Assembly (NCBI GenBank): GCA_047633195.1
Contig: JBLIEU010000001.1
Location: 62,001 to 126,000, forward strand
DNA length: 64,000 bases
Origin: JAKVAV01 sp047633195
Lineage (GTDB): Bacteria; Bacteroidota; Bacteroidia; Flavobacteriales_D; Cryomorphaceae
Direction: 5' to 3'
In this document: positions 40,413 through 49,304 of the stretch, piece after piece
Numbering within the stretch: the first letter of the stretch is position 1
Layout of the letters: the number at the start of each line of letters is the position of its first letter
Notes under the pieces: generated by a model
The model's database searches: none
What the model saw: only the letters and a program-made list of their open reading frames with translations
What the model was told of the DNA's origin: nothing
Translations under genes and position numbers: made by a program

Positions 40413-41699
40413 TTACTTCAAGAATTTGAATTCCTTTCCAGGGAAGTATGCCATTTTACCTAGCTCCTGCTCGATCCGCAGCAGTTGGTTGTACTTAGCA
40501 ATACGATCACTCCTAGAAGCACTACCAGTTTTGATTTGACCTGTATTGAGAGCTACTGCTAAATCAGCAATAGTGGTATCTTCAGTTTCACCCGAGCGAT
40601 GGCTCATAACACAGGTGTAGCTATTTATCTTTGCCAGATTAACCGCATCAATCGTTTCGGTCAGGCTACCAATTTGGTTTACCTTAATCAAAATCGAGTT
40701 TGCTATTCCTTCATCGATCCCACGTTGAAGCCTGGTTGTGTTGGTAACGAAAAGATCATCTCCAACGAGCTGAACCTTATCTCCAAGCACGTCTGTCATT
40801 TCCTTCCAGCCTGTCCAGTCATCTTCATCCAAACCATCTTCAATACTCACAATAGGGTACTTTTCGCACCAACTAGCCAACAGAGCAGTCATATCAGATG
40901 AACTTAGCTTTTCGCCTGATGAAGCGAGATTGTACGTTTTTGTCTCCTTGTCGTAAAACTCTGACGACGCAACATCCAAAGCGATATAAACATCCTTTCC
41001 AGGAACATATCCAGCTCTCTCGATAGCCTTCATAATAACCTGGAGTGCCTCTTCGTTGCTTTTTAGATCAGGTGCAAATCCACCCTCATCTCCAACGTTG
41101 GTCGACATCCCCATTTCTTTTAACACCGACTTAAGGTGATGGAATATCTCTACTCCCATTCTTAGTGCCTCCGAAAATGTAGCTCCACCAAAGGGCATCA
41201 CCATAAATTCCTGAACATCTACGTTATTGTCAGCATGAGAACCACCATTCACTATGTTCATCATAGGCACGGGAAGCGTATTGGCATTCACGCCGCCTAT
41301 ATATCTGAAAAGAGATTGATTGGACTCTTGAGCTGCTGCTTTGGCTACAGCCAAAGAAACACCCAAAATAGCATTGGCACCTAAAATGGATTTGTTGTCC
41401 GTACCATCGATGTCGATCATGGCGCGATCAATTAAATTCTGTTCGAAAATATAAGCTCCGTTTAGTTCCTCATTCAACAGATTGTTGATGTTGTGAACAG
41501 CTCTGGTAACTCCCTTTCCAAGATATCTTTTCTCGTCATCGTCGCGAAGCTCGACGGCTTCATGCACTCCTGTGGAAGCACCTGAGGGTACGGCCGCTCT
41601 TCCCATAACTCCATTGTCAGTTATTACATCAACTTCTACAGTGGGGTTACCTCTTGAATCAAGGATTTCTCGTGCTACTAATTTTGCAATGTAACTCAT
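40413..41699 (-). CDS. eno: Enolase
   Basis: 428 residues, the normal enolase length. It converts 2-phosphoglycerate to phosphoenolpyruvate with Mg2+. Visible signatures are REILDSRGNPTVEVDV, SGASTGVHEAVELRD, VGDEGGFAPDLKSNEEAL, the metal ligands in ALDVASSEFY, SIEDGLDEDDW and VGDDLFVTN, and the closing SHRSGETEDTTIADLAVAL. It lies 10 bases downstream of carA in the same direction and may be cotranscribed with it. A strong terminator follows. Confidence 0.97.
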   Translation of the reverse strand: MSYIAKLVAREILDSRGNPTVEVDVITDNGVMGRAAVPSGASTGVHEAVELRDDDEKRYLGKGVTRAVHNINNLLNEELNGAYIFEQNLIDRAMIDIDGTDNKSILGANAILGVSLAVAKAAAQESNQSLFRYIGGVNANTLPVPMMNIVNGGSHADNNVDVQEFMVMPFGGATFSEALRMGVEIFHHLKSVLKEMGMSTNVGDEGGFAPDLKSNEEALQVIMKAIERAGYVPGKDVYIALDVASSEFYDKETKTYNLASSGEKLSSSDMTALLASWCEKYPIVSIEDGLDEDDWTGWKEMTDVLGDKVQLVGDDLFVTNTTRLQRGIDEGIANSILIKVNQIGSLTETIDAVNLAKINSYTCVMSHRSGETEDTTIADLAVALNTGQIKTGSASRSDRIAKYNQLLRIEQELGKMAYFPGKEFKFLK

Positions 41700-41709
41700 T
41701 ATGATTGGT

Positions 41710-42831
41710 TTATATGGTAAGGGATTTCTTAGATTCTTTGATTAGGCTTACGAAATCTTTAAACAGATACCGCGAATCGTGCGGGCCTGGTGAAGCTTCG
41801 GGATGGTACTGAACACTAAAAACAGGCTTCGACTTCAATGACAGTCCAGCTATAGTATTATCATTCAAGTGAACATGAGTCACCTCAATATCATTCATTG
41901 CTTCAATTGATTCGCGATTTACTACAAAACCATGATTCTGAGAAGTAATTTCAGATTTACCTGTAATAAGATTCTTTATAGGGTGATTAATACCTCGATG
42001 TCCATTGAACATCTTCTCTGTCTTCATTCCTTGGCTTAATGCAATAACTTGATGCCCGAGACAGATCCCAAAAACTGGTTTTCCCAATTCGATAATAGAC
42101 TTAACCAAATCGATAGAATCATTCATCGCCGCAGGATCTCCGGGACCGTTTGAAATCATGTATGCATCAGGTGCCCATGCTTCCATTTCAGCAAGACTGG
42201 TATGCATAGGGAATACTTTGAGACGGCATCCTTCGTTTGTCAAACATCTCAAGATGTTTTTCTTCGTCCCTAAATCAAGCACGGCCACCTTGTGATCAAC
42301 GTCTGAAGCTCCGATTTCATAAGCTTCTTTGCAGGTGACCTTAGAGCTCAATTCTAAACCTTCCATACTTGGCACTTCCGAAAGGATTTTTTCTAATTTA
42401 CTTATATCAGTCTCCTCGGAAGATATAATGGCATTCATCGCCCCCTTATTTCGAATATGCCTAATAAGAGCTCGTGTATCCACGTCTCTGATTCCTACTT
42501 TGCCATCGCGCTCAAAATAGTCTTGCAGCGACATTTCAGCTCCTACTCTGCTAAAATTTGCCGAAAATCGTTTGGAAACAAGTCCTGATATTTTCATCTC
42601 ATCTGACTCGACTTCTTCGTCATGTGTGCCGTAGTTGCCTATATGCGATGTCGCCATTACAACTATCTGCCCATAATAAGAGGGGTCTGTAAAAATCTCT
42701 TGGTAGCCAGTCATACCTGTATTAAAAGCAATTTCTCCTGTAGTAGTACCTATTTTTCCTGCGGCTAGGCCGTGAAAAACAGTGCCATCTTGGAGCAGTA
42801 AAACGGCTGGGTTTTCTGGAAGTACATTCAT
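41710..42831 (-). CDS. carA: Carbamoyl-phosphate synthase small (glutaminase) subunit
   Basis: 373 residues. It hydrolyses glutamine to feed ammonia to CarB for arginine and pyrimidine synthesis. The N-terminal CPSase small-chain domain (VLLQDGTVFHGLAAGKIGTTTGEIAFNTGMTGYQE, about 10-45) precedes a class I glutamine amidotransferase domain with nucleophile Cys in FGICLGHQ, and the His/Glu pair in QYHPEASPGPHDS. carB is not adjacent. A promoter match for this gene lies inside the rplQ terminator just upstream. Confidence 0.95.
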   Translation of the reverse strand: MNVLPENPAVLLLQDGTVFHGLAAGKIGTTTGEIAFNTGMTGYQEIFTDPSYYGQIVVMATSHIGNYGTHDEEVESDEMKISGLVSKRFSANFSRVGAEMSLQDYFERDGKVGIRDVDTRALIRHIRNKGAMNAIISSEETDISKLEKILSEVPSMEGLELSSKVTCKEAYEIGASDVDHKVAVLDLGTKKNILRCLTNEGCRLKVFPMHTSLAEMEAWAPDAYMISNGPGDPAAMNDSIDLVKSIIELGKPVFGICLGHQVIALSQGMKTEKMFNGHRGINHPIKNLITGKSEITSQNHGFVVNRESIEAMNDIEVTHVHLNDNTIAGLSLKSKPVFSVQYHPEASPGPHDSRYLFKDFVSLIKESKKSLTI

Positions 42832-42843
42832 CTAAATTCGATT

Positions 42844-42882
42844 AATAAAAAAAGGGATAATGCAAATTTACATTATCCCTTT
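42844..42882 (-). terminator. Terminator of the ribosomal-protein cluster, downstream of rplQ
   Basis: A perfect 12-bp stem AAAGGGATAATG/CATTATCCCTTT with an 8-base loop (42863-42870), followed on the minus strand by TTTTTTTATTAA. It starts 26 bases past the rplQ stop. Confidence 0.9.
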
Positions 42883-42892
42883 AATCGTAAAA
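42863..42892 (-). promoter_or_regulatory. Probable carA promoter embedded in the rplQ terminator
   Basis: On the minus strand the terminator loop reads TAAATTTG, an exact -7 consensus. Eighteen bases upstream is TTTT (42889-42892), one mismatch from the -33 box TTTG. The predicted start site falls in the descending arm of the hairpin, about 25 nt before the carA ATG. Confidence 0.5.
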
Positions 42893-42907
42893 GTATAATT
42901 CAAAAAA

Positions 42908-43528
42908 TCAGTCTTTCTTATCCTCTTCTTTGCTCTCATCAGTTTTTGGCTCTACGGCTTTAGACTCTTCTTTTGCTTCAGGAATAGTAGCCTCGGCCTT
43001 TGCCTCTTTATCTTCAGGTGGAGCCTCAACAATAGCTTCATCTGCCTTTGGCTCTTCAGCTTTTGCAGTTTCTTCTACAGCAGGAGCCTCACTTGTAGCT
43101 TCAGTCTCCTTCTTCTTTCCACCTCGACGACTTCTCCGTGTCTTAGTATTCGAATCTTTAAGCATCAACTCATTGAAGTCCACCAACTCGATCATCGCCA
43201 TTTCTGCTGAATCACCCATCCGTGTTCCCAACTTGATAATTCTGGTGTATCCACCTTCCCTTTGAGCTACTTTCGGAGCAATCTCACGGAAGACTTCAGT
43301 CACGGCGTTTTTACTTTGAAGGTTCTTAAAAACTTCACGACGATTGTGGGTAGAATCTTCTTTAGAGCGTGTGATAATAGGCTCAACAAACTTTCGCAAT
43401 TCTTTGGCCTTTGCAACAGTTGTGTTAATACGCTTATGCTCAATTAAAGAGCAGGCCATATTTTCCAACATTGCCTTTCTATGGGCGGTCTTGCGGCCTA
43501 GTGCGTTATTTCTTTTGCCGTGTCTCAT
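42908..43528 (-). CDS. rplQ: 50S ribosomal protein L17 with long charged C-terminal extension
   Basis: 206 residues against about 116-130 in most bacteria. The L17 core (MRHGKRNNALGRKTAHRKAMLENM ... GDSAEMAMIELVDFNELM) ends near residue 125. Beyond it is a basic patch (TRRSRRGGKKK) and then about 70 residues almost entirely of Glu, Lys, Ala, Pro and Thr, expected to be disordered. Such tails occur in other Bacteroidota L17 proteins. It is the last gene of the cluster. Confidence 0.95.
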   Translation of the reverse strand: MRHGKRNNALGRKTAHRKAMLENMACSLIEHKRINTTVAKAKELRKFVEPIITRSKEDSTHNRREVFKNLQSKNAVTEVFREIAPKVAQREGGYTRIIKLGTRMGDSAEMAMIELVDFNELMLKDSNTKTRRSRRGGKKKETEATSEAPAVEETAKAEEPKADEAIVEAPPEDKEAKAEATIPEAKEESKAVEPKTDESKEEDKKD

Positions 43529-43577
43529 TATTCTTCTTATTATCAGTTTCAGCGTACCTCAACTGAACGTTGATTTA

Positions 43578-44570
43578 TTACTCTTTATCTAATTTATACT
43601 TCGAAACATTCATTCCGAAAGAAAGACCCTTAGACTCAATTAAGTCTTCTAGTTCTGTCAAAGACTTTTTACCGAAGTTTCTAAATTTCAACAAATCATT
43701 TTTGTTAAAAGAAACCAAGTCACCAAGACTCTCAATGTCAGCGGCTTTCAAGCAGTTTAATGCTCTTACTGAAAGATCCATATCGACCAACTTCGTCTTC
43801 AGAAGTTGACGCATATGAAGCGACGTTTCATCAAATTCTTCAGTTTCTGATTTCTGCTCGCTGTCCAATGTAATCTTCTCGTCAGAGAATAACATGAAAT
43901 GATGTATCAAGATCTTCGCGGCTTCCTGAAGAGCATCTTTTGGTGTGATTGACCCATCAGTTATCACATCCATGATTAACTTTTCGTAATCGGTCTTCTG
44001 CTCAACACGAAAATTTTCGATCGTGTAGTTCACATTGCGAATGGGGGTGAAAATTGAATCAATGAAAATGGTTCCCATTGGAGCATTGCTCACTTTGTTC
44101 TCCTCAGACGGACGGTATCCTCTCCCTTTTCCGATACTGATTTCCATATCTAACTTCACCGACTTCTCTTTAGTGCAGATCACTAGATCTGGATTCAACA
44201 CTTGAAATCCAGTAGTGAATTTACCGATATCACCTGCTGTAAACGCATCGTTACCACTGATAGAAACAGTCACTTTCTCAGAGTCTGTTCCATCAATTTG
44301 TCGCTTGAAGCGAACTTGTTTGAGGTTTAATACGATTTCAGTAACATCTTCCACTACTCCCTCTATGGTTGAGAACTCATGTTCTACACCTTCCATTTTG
44401 ATTGCAGTTATTGCAAATCCTTCTAAAGATGAAAGTAAAATACGACGAAGAGCATTACCTATTGTAATCCCGTAACCAGGCTCCAACGGACGGAATTCGA
44501 ATTTCCCATCGTTGTTATCTGATTCGATCATGATGACCTTATCGGGTTTCTGAAAATCTAAAATGGCCAT
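43578..44570 (-). CDS. rpoA: RNA polymerase alpha subunit
   Basis: 330 residues. The N-terminal dimerisation domain (about 1-235; FRPLEPGYGITIGNALRRILLSSLEG) nucleates core polymerase assembly. The C-terminal domain (about 255-330; LDMDLSVRALNCLKAADIESLGDLV..NFGKKSLTELEDLIESKGLSFGM) is the helix-hairpin-helix module that contacts upstream DNA and activators. It lies between rpsD and rplQ, the standard alpha-operon position. Confidence 0.97.
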   Translation of the reverse strand: MAILDFQKPDKVIMIESDNNDGKFEFRPLEPGYGITIGNALRRILLSSLEGFAITAIKMEGVEHEFSTIEGVVEDVTEIVLNLKQVRFKRQIDGTDSEKVTVSISGNDAFTAGDIGKFTTGFQVLNPDLVICTKEKSVKLDMEISIGKGRGYRPSEENKVSNAPMGTIFIDSIFTPIRNVNYTIENFRVEQKTDYEKLIMDVITDGSITPKDALQEAAKILIHHFMLFSDEKITLDSEQKSETEEFDETSLHMRQLLKTKLVDMDLSVRALNCLKAADIESLGDLVSFNKNDLLKFRNFGKKSLTELEDLIESKGLSFGMNVSKYKLDKE

Positions 44571-44595
44571 GAAAGTTTGTCCTTAGTTAAGGTTA

Positions 44596-45204
44596 TTATT
44601 TTGAATAAAGCTCGACAATAAGCTGCTCCTTGATGTTTTCAGGGATTTGATCTCTTGTCGGGTGTTGCACATAAGTTCCCTCAAGTACATTTTTATCAAA
44701 GTCAATCCAATCGTATTTCTGACGACCTGAAGAAGCAAGTGAATTACTTACTATCTCTAGCGACTTAGAACGTTCTCTCACACCCACCTTATCACCTGGA
44801 CGAAGGGAGTATGATGGAATATTTACAACATTTCCGTTTACAGTTACATGACGGTGACTTACCAATTGTCTCGCTCCACTTCTAGTCGGTGCAACTCCCA
44901 TTCGATATACCACATTGTCTAGTCTCGCCTCACAGAACTGCAATAACAGCTCACCTGTTATTCCAACCTTTCTTTGAGCCTTGTCAAAAAGATTTGCAAA
45001 TTGGCGTTCAAGAATACCATAAGTATACTTCGCTTTTTGCTTTTCGAGAAGCTGAACAGCGTACTCAGATTGCTTTGAGCGACGTTTATTTGGTCCATGG
45101 AACCCTGGAGCGTAGTTTTTACGCTCCAATGATTTATCGGGACCGAAAATCGGTTCTTTGAAACGACGAGCAATTTTTGACTTGGGGCCTGTATATCGTG
45201 CCAT
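44596..45204 (-). CDS. rpsD: 30S ribosomal protein S4
   Basis: 202 residues. It starts MARYTGPKSKIARRF and has the S4 RNA-binding fold about 92-155 (ARLDNVVYRMGVAPTRSGARQLVSHRHVTVNG). The N-terminal domain has no zinc-binding cysteines, so it is the zinc-free form. S4 is a primary 16S rRNA binder and in many bacteria represses its own operon. Confidence 0.96.
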   Translation of the reverse strand: MARYTGPKSKIARRFKEPIFGPDKSLERKNYAPGFHGPNKRRSKQSEYAVQLLEKQKAKYTYGILERQFANLFDKAQRKVGITGELLLQFCEARLDNVVYRMGVAPTRSGARQLVSHRHVTVNGNVVNIPSYSLRPGDKVGVRERSKSLEIVSNSLASSGRQKYDWIDFDKNVLEGTYVQHPTRDQIPENIKEQLIVELYSK

Positions 45205-45244
45205 ATCTTAATCTGTTATTCGACTTTAATCGTTTTGACGGAAA

Positions 45245-45631
45245 TTAAACTCTTCTGCGCTTTGGTGGGCGGCAACCGTTGTGTGGTAAAGGAGTAACAT
45301 CAACTATTTCAGTTACCTCTACACCAGTATTGTGAATAGATCGGATAGCCGACTCTCGTCCTGATCCAGGTCCTTTCACATATACCTTTACTTTACGAAG
45401 ACCTAAATCATGAGCTACTTTAGCACATTCTTCAGCAGCAACTTGTGCAGCATAAGGAGTGTTTTTCTTAGATCCTCTAAATCCTTGCTTTCCTGCCGAG
45501 GACCAGCTAATAACCTGTCCTGAAGCATTACACATGGAAATAATAATATTGTTGAACGTAGCTTGGATATGGGCCTCACCCACTGCCTCCACTTTGACAT
45601 TCAATTTTTTCTTTACGTTAGACTTTGCCAT
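45245..45631 (-). CDS. rpsK: 30S ribosomal protein S11
   Basis: 128 residues. It lines the mRNA exit/E-site platform. The family signatures AHIQATFNNIIISMCNASGQVISWSSAGKQGFRGSKK and the C-terminal NGCRPPKRRRV are intact. It lies between rpsM (25 bases) and rpsD (40 bases). Confidence 0.96.
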   Translation of the reverse strand: MAKSNVKKKLNVKVEAVGEAHIQATFNNIIISMCNASGQVISWSSAGKQGFRGSKKNTPYAAQVAAEECAKVAHDLGLRKVKVYVKGPGSGRESAIRSIHNTGVEVTEIVDVTPLPHNGCRPPKRRRV

Positions 45632-45656
45632 CGTTGTTGAATTATCTCCCGATTAA

Positions 45657-46034
45657 TTATTTGGTAGCCTTTTTCTTGTTGGCTACAGTCTTTCTCTTTC
45701 CTTTTCTCGTACGAGAATTGTTCTTCGTTCTCTGACCTCTCAAAGGAAGACCCGTACGGTGTCGGATACCTCTGTAGCATCCAATATCCATCAATCGCTT
45801 AATGTTCGTTTGGATTTCAGATCGAAGCGAACCCTCAACGACATACTCGTCACTGATAAGTTGTCGGATCGAAGCTGTTTGCTCGTCAGTCCAGTCATCC
45901 ACCTTGATACTTTGGTCAACACCGGTTCGCGACAGAATTTCGACGGCCTTTGTAGAGCCTATTCCGTAAATATAAGTGAGGGATATTACGCCTCTTTTGT
46001 TCTTTGGTAAATCTATACCAGCTATCCTAGCCAT
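45657..46034 (-). CDS. rpsM: 30S ribosomal protein S13
   Basis: 125 residues. The N-terminal half has the helix-two-turn-helix (YIYGIGSTKAVEILSRTGVD) and the C-terminus is the basic RGQRTKNNSRTRKGKRKTVANKK tail that reaches between A- and P-site tRNAs. It follows rpmJ by 6 bases. Confidence 0.96.
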   Translation of the reverse strand: MARIAGIDLPKNKRGVISLTYIYGIGSTKAVEILSRTGVDQSIKVDDWTDEQTASIRQLISDEYVVEGSLRSEIQTNIKRLMDIGCYRGIRHRTGLPLRGQRTKNNSRTRKGKRKTVANKKKATK

Positions 46035-46040
46035 AATATT

Positions 46041-46157
46041 TTATCCTTGACGTTGCTTGAACTTTGGGTTCTTTTTGTTGATCACGTACAACCGACCTTT
46101 ACGACGTACGATCTTACAATCTACTGAACGCTTTTTAACACTCGCTCTTGTTTTCAT
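46041..46157 (-). CDS. rpmJ: 50S ribosomal protein L36, zinc-free form
   Basis: 38 residues: MKTRASVKKRSVDCKIVRRK, then GRLYVINKKNPKFKQRQG. The zinc-binding form has CxxC, a third Cys and a His. Here only Cys14 remains, and the other positions are Ser11, Asn27 and Lys. It sits between infA (7 bases) and rpsM (6 bases), the canonical place. Confidence 0.95.
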   Translation of the reverse strand: MKTRASVKKRSVDCKIVRRKGRLYVINKKNPKFKQRQG

Positions 46158-46164
46158 CGATGCT

Positions 46165-46383
46165 TTATTTGTATCTGAAGGTAATTCTACCCTTACTTAA
46201 ATCGTATGGAGACATTTCAACTTTCACTTTATCGCCTGGCAAGATTTTAATATAGTGCATTCTCATCTTACCAGAAATGTGAGCCACAATTACATGACCA
46301 TTTTCCAATTCGACTTTGAACATTGCATTTGACAATGCTTCCACTATTGTCCCATCTTGCTCGATTGATGATTGCTTCGCCAT
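46165..46383 (-). CDS. infA: Translation initiation factor IF-1
   Basis: 72 residues, an S1/OB-fold protein. It opens MAKQSSIEQDGTIVEALSNAMFKVELENGH and contains the conserved GKMRMHYIKILPGDKVKVEMSPYDLSKGRITFRYK. It binds the ribosomal A site during initiation. It is directly downstream of secY (17 bases), with no map or adk gene between them. Confidence 0.97.
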   Translation of the reverse strand: MAKQSSIEQDGTIVEALSNAMFKVELENGHVIVAHISGKMRMHYIKILPGDKVKVEMSPYDLSKGRITFRYK

Positions 46384-46400
46384 ACTTTAATTCTCTCCTG

Positions 46401-47729
46401 TTATCCCGCCATTCCGAAAGTTGATGCTTTTCCGGCAAGTTTTCCGGTTTTCATCAACCCATCATAGTGGCGCATTAATAAGTAACTCTCTATTTGTTGC
46501 AGCGTATCCAGTATCACACCTACCATAATCAAAAGAGATGTCCCTCCAAAGAATATGGAGAAAGCCTGCTTAACCCCTGCCTGCAAAGCAAACACTGGCA
46601 AAATGGCAATAAATCCTAAGAAGATAGCTCCTGGTAAAGTGATTCTAGATAAAACGTTGTCCAAAAAGTCTGCTGTCGACCTACCTGGCTTTACTCCTGG
46701 AACAAATCCGCCATTCCTTTTCAAGTCATCCGCCATTTGATTCGGATTAACAGTAATGGCAGTATAGAAATAAGTGAATGCCACTACCATAATAAAAAAG
46801 ATAAAGTTGTACCAAAAGCCGGCAAAGTTAGCTAATTCCACGATAAAACCTGACTGCGAGTCGGAATATTGGGCAATGTACAGTGGCACAAACATTATTG
46901 CTTGAGCAAAGATGATAGGCATTACCCCTGCACTGTTGACTTTCAAAGGAATATACTGGCGAGCTCCTTGACTGTATTCGCGCCCTCCCATCTGCTGTTT
47001 GGCAAACTGAATCGGAACACGACGCACCGCTTGCACAAGTGCCACCGTAGCACCAATGACAACAAGTAGAGCTACGAGTTCAACTAACAATACAACCAAA
47101 CCATTTCCTTCTGGTCCTGTTGCAGCCACAATTTCTTGAAAAAACGCACTTGGAAGTCCGGCAATAATTCCGATCATGATCAAAAGTGAAATCCCATTAC
47201 CAACACCTCTGTCAGTGATTCTTTCACCTAACCACATAACAAATAAAGTTCCTGTTGTCAATATCACGATCGCCGTAACCCACCAAAATGGAGTGTCGTA
47301 CAACCTTGCTTCAGCAGGAACAGATGCAGCTATATAACCTGGTGCTTGAAAGCATGTAATTATAATTGTAAGGAAGCGCGTGTATTGATTTATCTTCTTT
47401 CTACCGCTTTCTCCTTCCTTCTGCATCTTTTGGATCGTAGGAACCGCAATACCCATCAGCTGCATGATAATTGATGCAGAGATGTAAGGCATGATACCTA
47501 AACTAAAAATAGATGCTCGGTTGAAAGCTCCACCAGTAAACAAGTCAAGCAAACCAGCCAACCCTCCACCACCTTCATTGGCAGCAGCCAAACGGGCTGA
47601 ATCGATGCCAGGAAGCACGATATAAGAACCGATACGGAAAACAAGAAGCAATGCAAGCGTCGTTATAATACGCTGTCGCAACTCCTCTATACTCCAAATG
47701 TTTCTCAGTGTCTGAATAAAATTCTTCAT
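46401..47729 (-). CDS. secY: Preprotein translocase subunit SecY
   Basis: 442 residues with ten predicted membrane helices. The plug/helix-2 region (IDSARLAAANEGGGGLAGLLDLFTGGAFNRASIFSLGIMPYISASIIMQLM) and the cytosolic loops with RRVPIQFAKQQ and GIVLPG-like signatures are recognisable. It forms the Sec channel with SecE and SecG. The gene follows rplO by 22 bases as in the spc operon. Confidence 0.97.
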   Translation of the reverse strand: MKNFIQTLRNIWSIEELRQRIITTLALLLVFRIGSYIVLPGIDSARLAAANEGGGGLAGLLDLFTGGAFNRASIFSLGIMPYISASIIMQLMGIAVPTIQKMQKEGESGRKKINQYTRFLTIIITCFQAPGYIAASVPAEARLYDTPFWWVTAIVILTTGTLFVMWLGERITDRGVGNGISLLIMIGIIAGLPSAFFQEIVAATGPEGNGLVVLLVELVALLVVIGATVALVQAVRRVPIQFAKQQMGGREYSQGARQYIPLKVNSAGVMPIIFAQAIMFVPLYIAQYSDSQSGFIVELANFAGFWYNFIFFIMVVAFTYFYTAITVNPNQMADDLKRNGGFVPGVKPGRSTADFLDNVLSRITLPGAIFLGFIAILPVFALQAGVKQAFSIFFGGTSLLIMVGVILDTLQQIESYLLMRHYDGLMKTGKLAGKASTFGMAG

Positions 47730-47751
47730 AACAAGTCGGTTCCTCTAATCA

Positions 47752-48198
47752 TTAAAGCGTTGTGGCTTCTCCACCTTTCCCTTCGATCGCTTCCTTTGCA
47801 GAAGCTGAAAAAGCATGAGCCGTTACAGTTACTTTGGCGTTCAATTCACCTCTCCCCAAAATCTTAACAAGATCTTTCTTCGCACAAAGTCCATTGTCTA
47901 CAAACGTCTCAGGAGTAAAAATCTCAATCTTCTTTTCAGAAAAAAGCATTTCAATTACATCCAGGTTAATCCCTTTGTATTCTACCCTGTTAGGATTGGT
48001 AAAACCGAATTTAGGCACACGACGTTGTAATGGCATTTGACCACCTTCGAAACCACGCTTTCTGCTGTATCCACTCCTGGATTTAGCTCCTTTGTGTCCT
48101 CGTCCAGCTGTGTCTCCAAAACCACTTCCTTCTCCTCTTCCGAGGCGCCTCTTATTTTTGTTCGACCCTTTTGCAGGTCTGAGATTACTTAAGTTCAT
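47752..48198 (-). CDS. rplO: 50S ribosomal protein L15
   Basis: 148 residues from ATG 48198 (MNLSNLRPAKGSNKNKRRLGRG). A GTG one codon earlier is possible but ATG is preferred. The Gly/Arg-rich N-terminal extension (GRGEGSGFGDTAGRGHKGAKSRSG) that penetrates 23S rRNA is present. Confidence 0.96.
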   Translation of the reverse strand: MNLSNLRPAKGSNKNKRRLGRGEGSGFGDTAGRGHKGAKSRSGYSRKRGFEGGQMPLQRRVPKFGFTNPNRVEYKGINLDVIEMLFSEKKIEIFTPETFVDNGLCAKKDLVKILGRGELNAKVTVTAHAFSASAKEAIEGKGGEATTL

Positions 48199-48218
48199 CA
48201 CTCAGTATTTTAGTTGAA

Positions 48219-48401
48219 TTACTTCTCTTGTACAGTTACTAAATGACTCACCTTAGCAATCATTCCCATGATTTGTGGAGTCCCTACTTTAGTAATTGGA
48301 CGATTCAATTTTTTTAATCCAAGCGCTTCCAAAGTTCTCTTTTGCTTCTTTGGTCTCCTGATTGCGCTTTTGACTTGGGTAACTATTAATTCTTTTGCCA
48401 T
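48219..48401 (-). CDS. rpmD: 50S ribosomal protein L30
   Basis: 60 residues, the short bacterial form: ELIVTQVKSAIRRPKKQKRTLEALGLKKLNRPI..GMIAKVSHLVTV. It lies between rpsE and rplO. Confidence 0.95.
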   Translation of the reverse strand: MAKELIVTQVKSAIRRPKKQKRTLEALGLKKLNRPITKVGTPQIMGMIAKVSHLVTVQEK

Positions 48402-48412
48402 TTCCTTGTCGC

Positions 48413-48931
48413 TTAACCGTTAAATACGCGTTGCATTGAAATACCACGCTGGTTTGCTACCGCTCGCGCATCACGCATATTGCTAAGAGCGTTCAAAGTA
48501 GCTTTTACAACGTTGTGTGGATTTGAAGAGCCTTGAGACTTTGCTAAAACATCCTTGATTCCAACACTCTCCAGTACTGCCCGCATGGCACCACCAGCAA
48601 TTACTCCTGTTCCGTTTGAAGCAGGCTTCAAGAAAACTCGTGCTCCAGCATACTTGCCGTACTGGCTATGTGGAACTGTATCGTTTACAATAGGAACTTT
48701 AATTAGATTCTTTTTAGCATCGTCAATTCCCTTGGCGATAGCCGTAGTTACCTCCTTAGCTTTTCCGAGACCATGACCAACAACACCGTTTTCATTACCA
48801 ACTACTACAATGGCTGAAAAACTAAATGTTCGCCCACCCTTGGTCACTTTAGTAACACGGTTGATTGTGACGAGCTTATCTTTCAATTCAAGATCGCTCG
48901 ATTTAACGCGTTTTATGCTTGCTTTTGCCAT
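48413..48931 (-). CDS. rpsE: 30S ribosomal protein S5
   Basis: 172 residues. The N-terminal double-stranded-RNA-binding-like domain carries VTKGGRTFSFSAIVVVGNENGVVGHGLGKAKEV, and the C-terminal domain VIAGGAMRAVLESVGIKDVLAKSQGSSNPHNVV. S5 affects decoding fidelity and helicase action at the mRNA entry. Confidence 0.97.
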   Translation of the reverse strand: MAKASIKRVKSSDLELKDKLVTINRVTKVTKGGRTFSFSAIVVVGNENGVVGHGLGKAKEVTTAIAKGIDDAKKNLIKVPIVNDTVPHSQYGKYAGARVFLKPASNGTGVIAGGAMRAVLESVGIKDVLAKSQGSSNPHNVVKATLNALSNMRDARAVANQRGISMQRVFNG

Positions 48932-48938
48932 GATCTGT

Positions 48939-49292
48939 TTAAAATTTTAGACCGCCTTCGCGGGCTGCATCTGCTAATGATTTAACTCTTCCATGGTAGA
49001 GGTATCCGTTTCTGTCAAAAACCACCTCAGTGATTCCTGCAGCAGAAGCCTTCTCAGCCACCTCTTTTCCAACGATTGCAGCCTGATCTCTCTTAGGAAT
49101 CTTCTGAGCTGCCTCATTTTTTAAAGAATCAGACGCAACCAAAGTCTTTCCCTCTGAGTCATCTATGATTTGAGCATAGATCTGAGTGTTGCTTCTGTAC
49201 ACTGAAAGCCTAGGGCGATCAGAAGTACCAGTAATATTCTTTCGAATACTACGCTTGATTCTTTTTCTACGTAATAGCTTTGTCTTTGCCAT
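48939..49292 (-). CDS. rplR: 50S ribosomal protein L18
   Basis: 117 residues. A basic N-terminus (KTKLLRRKRIKRSIRKNITGTSDRPRLSVYRSN) precedes the 5S rRNA-binding fold ending GYLYHGRVKSLADAAREGGLKF. It lies between rplF and rpsE. Confidence 0.96.
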   Translation of the reverse strand: MAKTKLLRRKRIKRSIRKNITGTSDRPRLSVYRSNTQIYAQIIDDSEGKTLVASDSLKNEAAQKIPKRDQAAIVGKEVAEKASAAGITEVVFDRNGYLYHGRVKSLADAAREGGLKF

Positions 49293-49304
49293 AACCTAAT
49301 GAAA

